This document shows positions 47,031-56,225 of a DNA stretch of 64,000 nucleotides, piece after piece. Within the stretch, counting starts at the first letter, position 1. Each line of letters begins with the position of its first letter. The notes below the pieces were generated by a model. The model worked only from the letters and a program-made list of their open reading frames with translations, ran no database searches and was not told the DNA's origin. Both the position numbers and the translations under genes were made by a program. The DNA comes from Flavimobilis soli (GTDB taxonomy: Bacteria > Actinomycetota > Actinomycetes > Actinomycetales > Cellulomonadaceae). Location: NCBI RefSeq assembly GCF_002564025.1, contig NZ_PDJH01000001.1:1922001-1986000 (forward strand), written 5' to 3'.

Positions 47031-48062
47031 GTGGCACGCGAGCAGTTCCCGGACGGCCCGCGCGACGAGCTGCGCCCCCCGTCCGGGCGGCAGCGCACCG
47101 CCCGGCACGCGCTCGTCGTCGGCCCTGAGGTCGAGGTCGAGGAGGTCGAGTCGCTCGCGCTCAGCCGGTTCCCCGGCGCACGCTGGCTCGTCGCGCCCGA
47201 TGCCACGGCGTCCGGAGTCCTGCGCCTGAGCCGGCACACGCACCTCGCCGGACCGTACGCGCCCGGGGGGCCGCTGCGTGGCGAGGACCGTGCCCGCGTG
47301 TACGACGTCGCGTGCCCGCGCGAGCGCGGCGACGCGCCGCACCCCGAGCAGTCCGACCGTGACGGCCTCGCGCGCACGTTCCCCGACGGGCTTCCCGTGC
47401 GCGAGGAGGACCGTGTCGTGCAGTGGCTCGTCGCGGCCGCACGGCGGCTGCACGGCTCCGTCGTCGTCGACGTCGACGACGTGCAGCGCGTGCTGACCCC
47501 CGACCCCGCCGCGCGCATCGACCTGACCGTCTACTCCGACGTCTGGCTCGCGCCCGAGGCCGCGCTCGCGGTCGTGCGGGACGTCGACCGCCGCGCCACC
47601 TGGGCGCCGGGCGGCGTCCCCTGGGCGGGGCCGCCCGCGAACAGCATCGTCGCGACCCTGCCGCACGTGCCGCAGCTCGACGACGAGGTCCGTGAGTTCG
47701 TGCACCAGCGCGCGGAGGACGCCGACATCGAGGCGCTCACGTCCGACGAGGCGCCGACCGGCTACGCGATCCACCTCGACCTGCACGACGACGGGCTGAT
47801 CGCGATCGAGATCGGCGGCGAGGAGGCCCTGCCGACCTCGCTGCGCGGCCTGCCCTGGGCAGACGGCGGTGCTGTCGCCTACCGGGTGCGCTGGTACCCG
47901 GTCGACGACGACCTCGAGGAGGAGCGGCCACCGCTCGCCCACAGGGTCGCACGCGGCCGCGCGACGCCCCGGCTGGGCGCCCTCACCGCGGCGCTGCACC
48001 GGGCCGTCGGCGGCGAGATCGTCGACGAGGCGGACTTCCTCGTCGCGCACGAGGACCTCTGA
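47031..48062 (+). CDS. Uncharacterised protein, 343 residues
   Basis: I do not recognise a family. The product is soluble, acidic overall (many Asp/Glu in RAEDADIEALTSDEAPTG and LEEERPPLAH), with no signal peptide, helix or known motif. It begins MAREQFPDGPRDELRPPSG. The start codon is the GTG at 47031, three bases after dcd, with no clear ribosome binding site, so coupling to dcd is likely. GC and codon use match the surroundings, so it looks resident. The gene is real by length and codon bias, but its function is unknown. Confidence 0.75.
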   Translation: MAREQFPDGPRDELRPPSGRQRTARHALVVGPEVEVEEVESLALSRFPGARWLVAPDATASGVLRLSRHTHLAGPYAPGGPLRGEDRARVYDVACPRERGDAPHPEQSDRDGLARTFPDGLPVREEDRVVQWLVAAARRLHGSVVVDVDDVQRVLTPDPAARIDLTVYSDVWLAPEAALAVVRDVDRRATWAPGGVPWAGPPANSIVATLPHVPQLDDEVREFVHQRAEDADIEALTSDEAPTGYAIHLDLHDDGLIAIEIGGEEALPTSLRGLPWADGGAVAYRVRWYPVDDDLEEERPPLAHRVARGRATPRLGALTAALHRAVGGEIVDEADFLVAHEDL

Positions 48063-48238
48063 CCCTCGTACGTGCTCATCGTCACGGTCCCGCGGGTCGT
48101 GGCCTGGTCACGCCTTGGTAAGATCTAGAGCAATCCCGTGCACTTCCGAGGGGGTCGGAAGGGTGTCGCGTGCCGTGCGGTGCGCGTTCCGCGTGCGGGG
48201 CCGACCGACACCGCCCCACCGAACGGACGGACCCGGAC
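48063..48238 (+). promoter_or_regulatory. Leader region of mrp operon
   Basis: A TAAGAT -10-like hexamer (48119-48124) lies upstream of a hairpin: CTTCCGA (48143-48149), a GGGGG loop, TCGGAAG (48155-48161). The hairpin would be in the 5' leader. No -35 is convincing. The remainder is non-coding. Confidence 0.4.
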
Positions 48239-51238
48239 GTGCCGCAGCTCCTCGTCATCCACCTCGTGATGGCGATCGGCGCGCCCTTCCTCGTCCGGCT
48301 CCTCGGCCGCCGGGCCTTCCTGGTGCTCGCCCTCGCGCCCACCACGGCGGTCGCGTACGCCCTGTCGCACACGGCCGGCGTCATGCGCGGCGAGCACCCG
48401 ACCGTCGTGCACGAGTGGATCCCGGTCCTCGACATCGAGCTCGCGTTCCGCATGGACACGCTCGCGTGGCTCATGCTGATCCTCGTCGGAGGCGTCGGCG
48501 CGCTCGTCCTCGTGTACTGCTCCGCGTACTTCTCCTCGAGCGCCCAAGGGCTCGGCCGGTTCTCCGGCGTCCTGACCGCCTTCGCTGGCGCGATGGTCGG
48601 CCTCGTCACCGCTGACGACATGCTCCTGCTGTTCATCTTCTGGGAGCTCACGACCGTCTTCTCCTACCTGCTGATCGGGCACTACGCGGACCGCAAAGCG
48701 TCGCGCCGGGCTGCGATGCAGGCGATCGTCGTCACGACGTTCGGCGGGCTGGCGATGCTCGGTGGGATCGTCGTCCTCGGCGTCGCCGCCGGCACGTTCC
48801 GCGTCTCCGAGGTCGTCGCGAACCCGCCCGCGGGCACCGCCGTGACCGTCGCGATCGTGTGCCTCCTCGTCGGTGCCGCGACCAAGTCCGCGCTCCTGCC
48901 GTTCCACTTCTGGCTCCCGGGCGCGATGGCCGCACCGACGCCCGTCTCCGCCTACCTGCACGCGGCGGCGATGGTCAAAGCAGGTGTCTACCTCGTCGCC
49001 CGCTTCGCCCCCGCCTTCTCCGACCTGCCCGTGTGGCAGGGGATCGTCATCGTGCTCGGCGCTGGCACCCTGCTCCTCGGCGGCTACCGCGCCCTAAGGC
49101 AGCACGACCTCAAGCTCGTCCTCGCCTACGGCACGGTCTCCCAGCTCGGCATGATCATCCTGCTCGTCGGTCTCGGCACGCGCGCCGCTGCGCTCGCCGG
49201 CCTCGCGATGATCGGTGCGCACGCGATGTTCAAAGCGTCGCTCTTCCTCGTCACCGGTGTCGTCGACGCCGCGACCGGCACGCGCGACCTGCGCCGCCTC
49301 ACGGGCGTCGGACGTGCGCTGCCCGAGACGGCCGTCGCGGGCGGGCTCGCGATCGCGTCGATGATCGGCCTGCCGCCCATGGCGGGGTACGTCGCCAAGG
49401 AGGCGGCCCTCGAGGGGCTCCTGCACGACGGCGCGGGCGCGGGCCCGGCGTGGGTGTCGACCGTGCTCGTCCTCGCCGTCGTCATCGGCTCGATGCTCAC
49501 GTTCGCGTACGGCCTGCGGTTCTTCTGGGGCGCCTTCTGCTCGAAGGCGCCCGCCGAGCCGGTACCCGCCCGCATCGACCCCGCGACCGACGAGTGCCTC
49601 GAGGCGCCCGACCTCAGCCAGGTGCCGCCGTCCGAGGTGCACCGGCAGTCGCCGCTCCTGTGGGGACCTCCGCTCGTCCTCGCCGTCCTCGGCCTCGCGG
49701 CCGCGCTCGTCCCGAGGCTCGGCGAGAACCTGCTGTCGCCGCACGCAGCCCTGTACCCGACCGGCGGGGCCGGGCACCTCACGCTGTGGGGCGGGTTCGG
49801 CCCCGCCTTCTTCTCGACCGTCGCGATCGTCGGCGTCGGCCTCCTGCTCTTCTGGCGCCGTCGCGCCGTCGAGCGCCTGCAGGCCCGCATGCCGCACGTC
49901 CCCGAGGCCGAGCGCACGTACCGACGGTTCATGCGCCGCCTCGACGAGGTCGCCGCCGACATCACCGCGATCACACAGCGTGGTTCGCTGCCCTTCTACC
50001 TCGGCGGCATCCTCATCGCGGTCGTCGTGCTGCCCGGCGGCGCGATGGTCCGCACCCTCCTCGACGGCACCGCGTCGACGGCGGTGCGCGCGTGGGATGC
50101 GCCCGCCCAGGCCGTCGTGGGCGTCGTCGTCGTCGTGGCCGCGATCCTCGCCGCGCGCGCACGCCGCCGCCTCAAGGCCGTCCTGCTCGTCGGCCTGACC
50201 GGCTACGGCACCGCCGTGATGTTCATGTTCCAGGGCGCACCCGACCTCGCGCTCACGCAGGTCCTCGTCGAGACCATCTCGCTCGTCGTCTTCGTGCTCG
50301 TGCTGCGCCGCCTGCCCGCATACTTCTCCGACCGCCCGCTCGCGGGCGCCCGCTGGGTGCGCCTGACGATCGGCGTCGCCGTCGGCCTCGTCGTCGCCGG
50401 CATCGCGCTCACCGTGCCTGGCGCGCGCACGGCTGAGCCGGTCTCGAACCTCTACCCGGACGAGGTCTACGCGTACGGCGGCGGCAAGAACATCGTCAAC
50501 GTCGTCCTCGTCGACACGCGCGCCTGGGACACGATGGGCGAGATCTCGGTGCTCCTCGTCGCCGCGACCGGCGTCGCGAGCCTCGTGTTCCTGCGCCGTC
50601 GGTCGGGCGAGATCCTCCGCGCCCGCTCGGTCGAGGCCCTCGAGGGCGGCAGGCGCGCCGGCGAGACCCTCGGCAACCTGCCGACCCCCACGCTGCGCGG
50701 CCACACGCCCGAAGGCATCGCCGAGCGCGCCCAGCGCTCTCGCGTGTGGCTCACCGCGGGCCGCACCCTCGCACCCCAGCGGCGCTCGGTCATCTTCGAG
50801 GTCGCGACGCGGCTGCTGTTCCACTCGCTGATCATCTTCTCGATGTTCCTGCTGTTCGCCGGGCACAACGCACCCGGCGGGGGCTTCGCCGCGGGCCTCG
50901 TCACGGGCATCGCGATCATCATCAGGTACCTCGCCGGTGGCCGCTACGAGCTCGGCGAGGCGGCGCCCGTCCACCCGGGCCTCGTGCTCGGGGCGGGCCT
51001 CTTCCTCAGCGTCGGCGTCGGGCTCCTGCCCGTCTTCTTCGGCGGGGCGCCGCTGCAGAGCGCGATCCTCCAGACCACCCTGCCGCTGCTCGGTGACGTC
51101 AAGCTCGTCACCTCGCTCTTCTTCGACATCGGGGTGTTCTTCGTGGTCCTCGGCCTCGTCCTGGACGTCGTCCGTTCGCTCGGTGCCGAGATCGACCGGC
51201 ACTCCGACGCAGAGGCCCGAGAGGAGGCCGCACGATGA
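48239..51238 (+). CDS. mrpA: Mrp antiporter subunit A/B fusion
   Basis: The 999-residue product is a polytopic membrane protein combining MrpA, the proton-channel subunit related to NuoL, with MrpB. The N-terminal antiporter domain has KSALLPFHFWLPGAMAAPTP and a conserved Lys/Glu network (VKAGVYLVARF). The DUF4040 region (AVLLVGLTGYGTAVMFMFQG) and the MrpB-type C-terminus (FHSLIIFSMFLLFAGHNAPG, GGGFAAGLVTGIAIIIRYLA) follow. I chose the GTG at 48239 because VPQLLVIHLVMAIGAPFL enters the first helix; the upstream frame is Arg-rich. It starts the Na+/H+ antiporter operon. Confidence 0.92.
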   Translation: MPQLLVIHLVMAIGAPFLVRLLGRRAFLVLALAPTTAVAYALSHTAGVMRGEHPTVVHEWIPVLDIELAFRMDTLAWLMLILVGGVGALVLVYCSAYFSSSAQGLGRFSGVLTAFAGAMVGLVTADDMLLLFIFWELTTVFSYLLIGHYADRKASRRAAMQAIVVTTFGGLAMLGGIVVLGVAAGTFRVSEVVANPPAGTAVTVAIVCLLVGAATKSALLPFHFWLPGAMAAPTPVSAYLHAAAMVKAGVYLVARFAPAFSDLPVWQGIVIVLGAGTLLLGGYRALRQHDLKLVLAYGTVSQLGMIILLVGLGTRAAALAGLAMIGAHAMFKASLFLVTGVVDAATGTRDLRRLTGVGRALPETAVAGGLAIASMIGLPPMAGYVAKEAALEGLLHDGAGAGPAWVSTVLVLAVVIGSMLTFAYGLRFFWGAFCSKAPAEPVPARIDPATDECLEAPDLSQVPPSEVHRQSPLLWGPPLVLAVLGLAAALVPRLGENLLSPHAALYPTGGAGHLTLWGGFGPAFFSTVAIVGVGLLLFWRRRAVERLQARMPHVPEAERTYRRFMRRLDEVAADITAITQRGSLPFYLGGILIAVVVLPGGAMVRTLLDGTASTAVRAWDAPAQAVVGVVVVVAAILAARARRRLKAVLLVGLTGYGTAVMFMFQGAPDLALTQVLVETISLVVFVLVLRRLPAYFSDRPLAGARWVRLTIGVAVGLVVAGIALTVPGARTAEPVSNLYPDEVYAYGGGKNIVNVVLVDTRAWDTMGEISVLLVAATGVASLVFLRRRSGEILRARSVEALEGGRRAGETLGNLPTPTLRGHTPEGIAERAQRSRVWLTAGRTLAPQRRSVIFEVATRLLFHSLIIFSMFLLFAGHNAPGGGFAAGLVTGIAIIIRYLAGGRYELGEAAPVHPGLVLGAGLFLSVGVGLLPVFFGGAPLQSAILQTTLPLLGDVKLVTSLFFDIGVFFVVLGLVLDVVRSLGAEIDRHSDAEAREEAAR

Positions 51239-51759
51239 TCGACACGACCCCGAACGTCGTCCTCGTCGTCGTCATCGGCGTGCTCTTCGCCGCGGGCGTC
51301 TACCTCGTCCTCGAGCGCAGCCTCTCGCGCGTGCTGCTCGGGACGCTGCTCATGGGCAACGGCGCCAACCTGCTGTTCATGGTCGCGGGCGGCCGCGCCG
51401 GCGGCGCCCCGCTCATCGGTACGACGGCGCCCGAGGACATGACCGACCCGCTCCCTCAAGCGATGGTCCTCACGGCCATCGTGATCTCGCTCGGCATGAT
51501 CGGGTTCGTCATGTCGATGGCGTACCGGTCGTGGCAGCTCAACGGCCACGACGAGGTCCAGGACGACCTCGAGGACCGCCGCGTCGCGCGCAAGGCCGCG
51601 ATGAACGCCCCTGCCTACGAGGACACCGACAGCGAGGACTCGGGCCAGTCGCTCGACGACGAGGCTGCCGACCAGCGCGACGAGACCGTCCACGACGAGC
51701 TCGATGTCGCCGCGCTGACCGACCCGGCCACGCCTCCCCGGACGGAGGGCCCGCGATGA
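51235..51759 (+). CDS. mrpC: Mrp antiporter subunit C with acidic tail
   Basis: The 174-residue product resembles NuoK. Three helices occupy residues 5-100, with LLMGNGANLLFMVAGG and DPLPQAMVLTAIVISLGM. It then continues as a highly charged tail (104-174) rich in Asp/Glu, whereas typical MrpC ends near 115-130. The ATG overlaps the mrpA stop. The tail should be cytoplasmic and may contact partners or buffer ions; this is a guess. Confidence 0.93.
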   Translation: MIDTTPNVVLVVVIGVLFAAGVYLVLERSLSRVLLGTLLMGNGANLLFMVAGGRAGGAPLIGTTAPEDMTDPLPQAMVLTAIVISLGMIGFVMSMAYRSWQLNGHDEVQDDLEDRRVARKAAMNAPAYEDTDSEDSGQSLDDEAADQRDETVHDELDVAALTDPATPPRTEGPR

Positions 51760-53324
51760 CCCTCGAGCTCCTCGTCCCGCTGCCCGTCATGCTCCCGCTC
51801 CTGGGAGCCGGGCTGAACCTCGCCGTCTGGCGTCACACGCGCGTCCAGCGCGTCGTGACGATCGCCGTGCTCGCGCTCATGCTCACCGTGGGCGCGATCC
51901 TCCTGGTGGCTGCCGACGACGGGCCGCTCGTCATCGACCTCGGCGGCTGGGCCGCGCCGGTCGGTATCAACCTCGTCGCGGACCGCCTGTCGGCGCTCAT
52001 GATCACGGTCTCGAGCGCCGTCCTCCTGTGCGTCTTCGTGTACTCCGTCGCGCAGGGTGTCGCCGACGGCGACGACGAGGCACCGCTCGCGATCTACCAC
52101 CCGACGTACCTCGTCCTCGCGGCCGGGGTCTCGAACGCCTTCCTCACGGGCGACCTCTTCAACCTGTACGTCGGCTTCGAGATCCTCCTCGCGGCGTCCT
52201 ACGTGCTCCTCACGCTGGGCGGCACGGGGGCGCGCATCCGCGCAGGCACGATCTACGTCGTCGTCGCGCTCGTGTCGTCGCTGCTGTTCCTCATCGCGCT
52301 CGCGATGATCTACGCGGCGACCGGCACGATCAACATGGCGCAGCTCGCGGAGCGCATGGGGGACATCGACCCCGGCACGCGCCTCGTCCTCGAGCTGCTC
52401 CTGCTGCTCGCGTTCGGCATCAAGGCGGCGATCTTCCCGCTGTCCGCGTGGTTGCCCGACTCGTACCCGACGGCGCCCGCGCCCGTCACCGCGGTGTTCG
52501 CAGGCCTGCTCACGAAGGTCGGCGTCTACGCGATCATCCGCACGGAGACGCTGCTCTTCCCCGACGACGCGACGAACGACCTGCTCATGTTGGCCGCTTT
52601 GCTCACGATGCTCGTCGGCATCCTCGGTGCCGTCGCGCAGGACGACATCAAGCGTCTGCTGTCGTTCACGCTCGTGAGCCACATCGGCTACATGATCTTC
52701 GGCATCGCGCTCGCCTCGCAGACCGGCATGACCGCGACCGTCTTCTACGTCGCGCACCACATCACCGTCCAGACGACGCTGTTCCTCGTCGTCGGGCTCA
52801 TGGAACGTGTCGGCGGGACGACGTCGCTCGCGCGCCTCGGCGGCCTCGCGAAGGTCGCGCCGCTGCTCGCGATCGTGTTCTTCGTGCCGGCGATGAACCT
52901 CGCGGGCATCCCACCGCTCTCCGGCTTCCTCGGGAAGGTCGGCCTGCTGCAGGGCGGTGTCGAGCAGGGCACCGGGCTGTCCTACACGCTCGTCGTCGGC
53001 GGCATCGTCACGTCGCTGCTCACGCTGTACGCGCTCGTCAAGGCGTGGAACAAGGCGTTCTGGCAGACGCCGCCGCAGGAGGTCAGCCCCCAGCGCCTCC
53101 CCGCGGGCATGGTCGGCTCGACGATCGCCCTCGTGGCGCTCGGCCTCTCGCTCACGCTCGTCGCAGGCCCGCTGTTCAGCTACGCCGGCCGCGCCGCCGA
53201 CACCCTGATGGACCGCCAGGTCTACATCGACTCCGTCCTCGTCGACGACGGTCGTGGGCAGGGCCGGTCGCCCGAGGTAGCCGAGGAGAAGGACGGCGCC
53301 CCCGAGGCGGTGGAGGCGCCGTGA
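51756..53324 (+). CDS. mrpD: Mrp antiporter subunit D
   Basis: The 522-residue product is the NuoM/N-like MrpD, with about 14 helices. Motifs include LTGDLFNLYVGFEILLAASY, KAAIFPLSAWLPDSYPTAP and the Lys-bearing FAGLLTKVGVYAIIR. It shares the proton pathway with MrpA. The ATG at 51756 overlaps the mrpC stop. A charged tail follows the last helix. Confidence 0.94.
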   Translation: MTLELLVPLPVMLPLLGAGLNLAVWRHTRVQRVVTIAVLALMLTVGAILLVAADDGPLVIDLGGWAAPVGINLVADRLSALMITVSSAVLLCVFVYSVAQGVADGDDEAPLAIYHPTYLVLAAGVSNAFLTGDLFNLYVGFEILLAASYVLLTLGGTGARIRAGTIYVVVALVSSLLFLIALAMIYAATGTINMAQLAERMGDIDPGTRLVLELLLLLAFGIKAAIFPLSAWLPDSYPTAPAPVTAVFAGLLTKVGVYAIIRTETLLFPDDATNDLLMLAALLTMLVGILGAVAQDDIKRLLSFTLVSHIGYMIFGIALASQTGMTATVFYVAHHITVQTTLFLVVGLMERVGGTTSLARLGGLAKVAPLLAIVFFVPAMNLAGIPPLSGFLGKVGLLQGGVEQGTGLSYTLVVGGIVTSLLTLYALVKAWNKAFWQTPPQEVSPQRLPAGMVGSTIALVALGLSLTLVAGPLFSYAGRAADTLMDRQVYIDSVLVDDGRGQGRSPEVAEEKDGAPEAVEAP

Positions 53325-53950
53325 CCCTGCACCCTCGCCGTCGCGCCTGGTTCGGGCAGTGGCCCACGATCCTGTGGCTCGCCGTCGCCTGGACCATGCT
53401 CTGGGGCGACCTCACGTGGGCCAACGTCCTGGGCGGCCTCGCTCTCGGCGCCTTCGTGACGCTCGTCTTCCCGCTGCCCGCGATCGGGTTCCACGTCCGT
53501 GTGCGCCCGCTCTCGCTGCTGTGGCTCGTCGTGCGCTTCCTGTGGGACCTCGTCCGCGCGTCGTTCCAGGTCGCGTTCCAGGCTCTGCACGTCTCGCGGG
53601 TGCCGCGCGGCGCTGTGGTCGGCGTGCGCCTGCGCAACCCCGCCGACCTGTACCTCACCGTCACCGCGGAGCTCAGCACGCTCGTGCCCGGCTCGCTCGT
53701 CGTCGAGGCGCACCGCCTCACCGGCATGCTCTACCTGCACGTCCTCGACCTCGAGGCGTACGGCGGCGAGGAGAAGGTGCGCGCGGACGTCCTCGCGCTC
53801 GAGGAGCGCGTCCTGTACGCGCTCGCCTCGGACGAGGAGCTTCGCAACGCCGGCCTGCCGGTCGGGCCGTGGTGGGGCCCGGCGGCCCGCGCGCAGGCGA
53901 CTGCGACCCGTCCGCCTGTCGCCCGCTCCAGGAAGGGGGAGACGCCGTGA
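53321..53950 (+). CDS. mrpE: Mrp antiporter subunit E
   Basis: The 209-residue product is the MrpE family protein, with two or three N-terminal helices (TILWLAVAWTMLWGDLTW, ANVLGGLALGAFVTL) and a soluble domain with the LRNPADLYLTVTAELSTLVP signature. MrpE is needed for assembly of the complex. A C-terminal Ala/Arg/Pro stretch (about 185-209) is low in complexity. The GTG overlaps the mrpD stop (GTGA). Confidence 0.92.
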   Translation: MTLHPRRRAWFGQWPTILWLAVAWTMLWGDLTWANVLGGLALGAFVTLVFPLPAIGFHVRVRPLSLLWLVVRFLWDLVRASFQVAFQALHVSRVPRGAVVGVRLRNPADLYLTVTAELSTLVPGSLVVEAHRLTGMLYLHVLDLEAYGGEEKVRADVLALEERVLYALASDEELRNAGLPVGPWWGPAARAQATATRPPVARSRKGETP

Positions 53951-54453
53951 TCTACGTCGTCGCTGTCTGCGCAGCCCTGCTCGCGGCCGCCGCGGTGCTC
54001 ACCCTCGTCCGTATCGAGCGCGGCCCGTCCATGCTCGACCGCACGATCGCTCTCGACACGTTCACCGCGACCCTCGTCGGTGCGGTCGCTCTCGAGGCCG
54101 CGTGGCACCGCCGTACGGACACCCTCCCGATCCTGCTCGTCATCGCGATGGTGGGCTTCGTCGGCTCGGTGACGATCGCACGCTTCGCCGCGGTCGAGCC
54201 CGAAGAGGAGCGGCGCATCAAGACCCGCGAGGAGGTCGCCGCCGAGGACGCCGCGAGGCGCCTCGCGGAGGAGGCCGAGGAGCGCGCCCTCGAGCGCGCG
54301 GCCGAGCGGGCCGCCGAGCTCGAGGCCGCCGCGGACGCGACCGGCGACGCGACGATCGGCCACGCCGACACGATCCTCGCGGCGGGCGAGGACACAGCCG
54401 ACGACGTCGATCCGGCCCACGACGAGGCCGCCGACGACGGAGGTGCGCGATGA
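53947..54453 (+). CDS. mrpF: Mrp antiporter subunit F with coiled-coil tail
   Basis: The 168-residue product has the usual three helices of MrpF in residues 1-82 (RIERGPSMLDRTIALDTFTA, PILLVIAMVGFVGSVTIARF). A long acidic and Ala-rich tail (84-168) follows, with heptad-like EEAEERALERAAERAAELEA. Typical MrpF is about 90 residues, so half of this one is added. The GTG overlaps the mrpE stop. The tail probably forms a helix in the cytoplasm. Confidence 0.92.
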   Translation: MIYVVAVCAALLAAAAVLTLVRIERGPSMLDRTIALDTFTATLVGAVALEAAWHRRTDTLPILLVIAMVGFVGSVTIARFAAVEPEEERRIKTREEVAAEDAARRLAEEAEERALERAAERAAELEAAADATGDATIGHADTILAAGEDTADDVDPAHDEAADDGGAR

Positions 54454-55037
54454 CCTGGGACAACGTCTTCGACGTGCTCTCCGCCCTGTGCCTGCTCGCA
54501 GGCGCCTTCCTGTCCTTCGCGGCCGGGGTCGGCGTGCTGCGCTTCCCCGACCTGCTCGCGCGCATGCACGCGGCGACCAAGCCGCAGGTGCTCGGGCTCA
54601 TCCTCGTCCTGCTCGGCCTCGAGCTGCGGCTGCGGACGTGGGACGTGCTGCTCGTCGTCGTGCTCGTGACGCTCTTCCAGATGCTCACCGCGCCCGTCTC
54701 CGCGCACATGGTCGGCCGCGCCGGCTACCGCACCGGCAAGGTGCGCACCGACCTGCTCGTCATGGACGAGCTCACGAGCGACCTCGACGAGGCGCGCACG
54801 CTCGAGCGCGAGCGTGAGCTCGCGGAGCTCGCGGCGGAGCGCGCCGCGCACGCGGCGGACGGCGTCGTGCCTACGGACGGCGCCGCGCCCGCGGACGGCG
54901 CCATGCGCGCGGGCAGCGCCACGGGTGCCGACGGCGCCACGGCCGCTGCGGACGTTGCCGGGGGAGTCGAGCATGCGGGCGACGACGCGCCGACGGGCGC
55001 TGCGGACGGTGCACCGCAGGAGGACCCGGGGCCCTGA
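54450..55037 (+). CDS. mrpG: Mrp antiporter subunit G with repetitive tail
   Basis: The 195-residue product has three helices in residues 8-92, with GVLRFPDLLARMHAATKPQV, the standard MrpG signature. A charged linker and an Ala/Gly/Asp-rich low-complexity tail (105-195, repeated DGA-type units) follow; most MrpG proteins end near 110-125. The ATG overlaps the mrpF stop. It closes the operon. No terminator hairpin is clear in the 72 bases before the convergent hydrolase gene. Confidence 0.92.
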   Translation: MTWDNVFDVLSALCLLAGAFLSFAAGVGVLRFPDLLARMHAATKPQVLGLILVLLGLELRLRTWDVLLVVVLVTLFQMLTAPVSAHMVGRAGYRTGKVRTDLLVMDELTSDLDEARTLERERELAELAAERAAHAADGVVPTDGAAPADGAMRAGSATGADGATAAADVAGGVEHAGDDAPTGAADGAPQEDPGP

Positions 55038-55109
55038 GCCCACCTGGAGTGACAGGCTGGTGTTCGTGAGCCGCGCCCAGGTCGTCGGCCCAGGCAGGTC
55101 ACCGGGGAG

Positions 55110-56078
55110 TCAGCTCGCGGGGACGCGGGTCTCGAGCCAGTCGAGCACCGTCGTGAGGTAGGCGCTGCGCGCGGGCTCGGGGGACAGTGCGAGGTCGTGG
55201 GCGCCGCCGTCGAACTGCTCGATCGTCACGTCGGCACCCAACCTGGGGGCGCGGGCGAGGATCTGCTCGACGGACAGGACCGAGTCGGTCGTCATGACGC
55301 GGTCGTGCTGTCGCTTGCTGTCGCCCGTCTCGGTCGAGGTGCACACGAGGACGGGGCACGCGATCGACAGGCCGCGCGCGACGCGGTCCTGGTAGCGCCG
55401 CACCGACGCGAGCCATGCGGCACGCACGGGAAAACCCTCGTGCGGCTTCCACGCGAGCTCGTAGTCCCACTCGCCGCCCGTACCGCTGTGCAGGGCCCTG
55501 CCGTAGTGCGGGGCGAGGCTGCCGACGACGGCGCGCGGCGCGACGTGCGACAGCGCCTTGATCGCGGCGGTGCCGACGGTGCGCAGGAACACGTTCTCGT
55601 TGAGGTCGAGCCAAGGACTGTTGAGGACGAGCGCGTCGAGCACGCCGGGGCGGGCGTTCGCCCACATCGAGCCGATCAACCCGCCGGTCGAGTGGCCGAG
55701 GACGACGAGGTGCCCGTGGTGCTCGTCGGCGGTGATGATGTGCACCGCCTCATCGATCTCGGCGGCGTGCTCGGCGAGGTCGTGGACGAGGTTGGGGGAC
55801 TGGCCCTCGCGCAGGGAGCGGCCGTACTTGCGCAGGTCGAGGGCATAGAAGTCCCAGCCGCGCTCGGCGAAGGCGGCGGCGAGGTGCGGGTGGAAGAAGT
55901 AGTCGACGAAGCCGTGCAGGTAGAGGACTGCACGGTGGTGTCGCGGCCCGTCGGCCGAGCGGACGAGCGTCGCCTCGACGGGGCCCTCGCGGTCGGTGCC
56001 GAGGTGGATCGTCCGGGCGCGCCACTCGTCGCCGAGGACGTCGGGGGACCAGGGGGCGGGTGTGGCGTGGGCGTTCAC
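55110..56078 (-). CDS. Alpha/beta hydrolase, lysophospholipase-like
   Basis: The 322-residue product is an S33/monoacylglycerol-lipase-like hydrolase. AVLYLHGFVDYF supplies the oxyanion strand, and GHSTGGLIGS the nucleophile Ser (about 142). A late CTSTETGD and FDGGAHDLALSPEPARS supply the probable acid and His. No signal peptide, so cytoplasmic or membrane-associated. The GTG at 56078 has AGGAG eight bases upstream. It is divergent from clpB, with the HAIR-like element between; heat-shock control of this gene too is possible. Substrate unknown. Confidence 0.88.
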   Translation of the reverse strand: MNAHATPAPWSPDVLGDEWRARTIHLGTDREGPVEATLVRSADGPRHHRAVLYLHGFVDYFFHPHLAAAFAERGWDFYALDLRKYGRSLREGQSPNLVHDLAEHAAEIDEAVHIITADEHHGHLVVLGHSTGGLIGSMWANARPGVLDALVLNSPWLDLNENVFLRTVGTAAIKALSHVAPRAVVGSLAPHYGRALHSGTGGEWDYELAWKPHEGFPVRAAWLASVRRYQDRVARGLSIACPVLVCTSTETGDSKRQHDRVMTTDSVLSVEQILARAPRLGADVTIEQFDGGAHDLALSPEPARSAYLTTVLDWLETRVPAS

Positions 56079-56111
56079 GGACTCTCCTGTCGGGCGACGG
56101 TGCCGATGCTC

Positions 56112-56197
56112 ATGATCCTGCCAGGAAGGCAGGCTGGCGGATAGCGAAACGAAGTTGAGCGGAATAGACTCAACTTCTGGTTGGTTATCAGGATCAT
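56112..56197. repeat. ATGATCCTG inverted pair around HAIR
   Basis: ATGATCCTG (56112-56120) and CAGGATCAT (56189-56197) are perfect nine-base inverted arms flanking the HAIR element off-centre. It may be an additional regulatory site or chance. Confidence 0.4.
56152..56176. promoter_or_regulatory. HAIR-like HspR operator
   Basis: AAGTTGAG (56152-56159) and CTCAACTT (56169-56176) are perfect arms with a 9-base spacer and fit the HAIR consensus CTTGAGT-N7-ACTCAAG well. It lies 50 bases before the clpB start, where HspR represses in relatives. Confidence 0.85.
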
Positions 56198-56225
56198 CAG
56201 GGTTTCCGCTGGTCAAGGAGAAACG

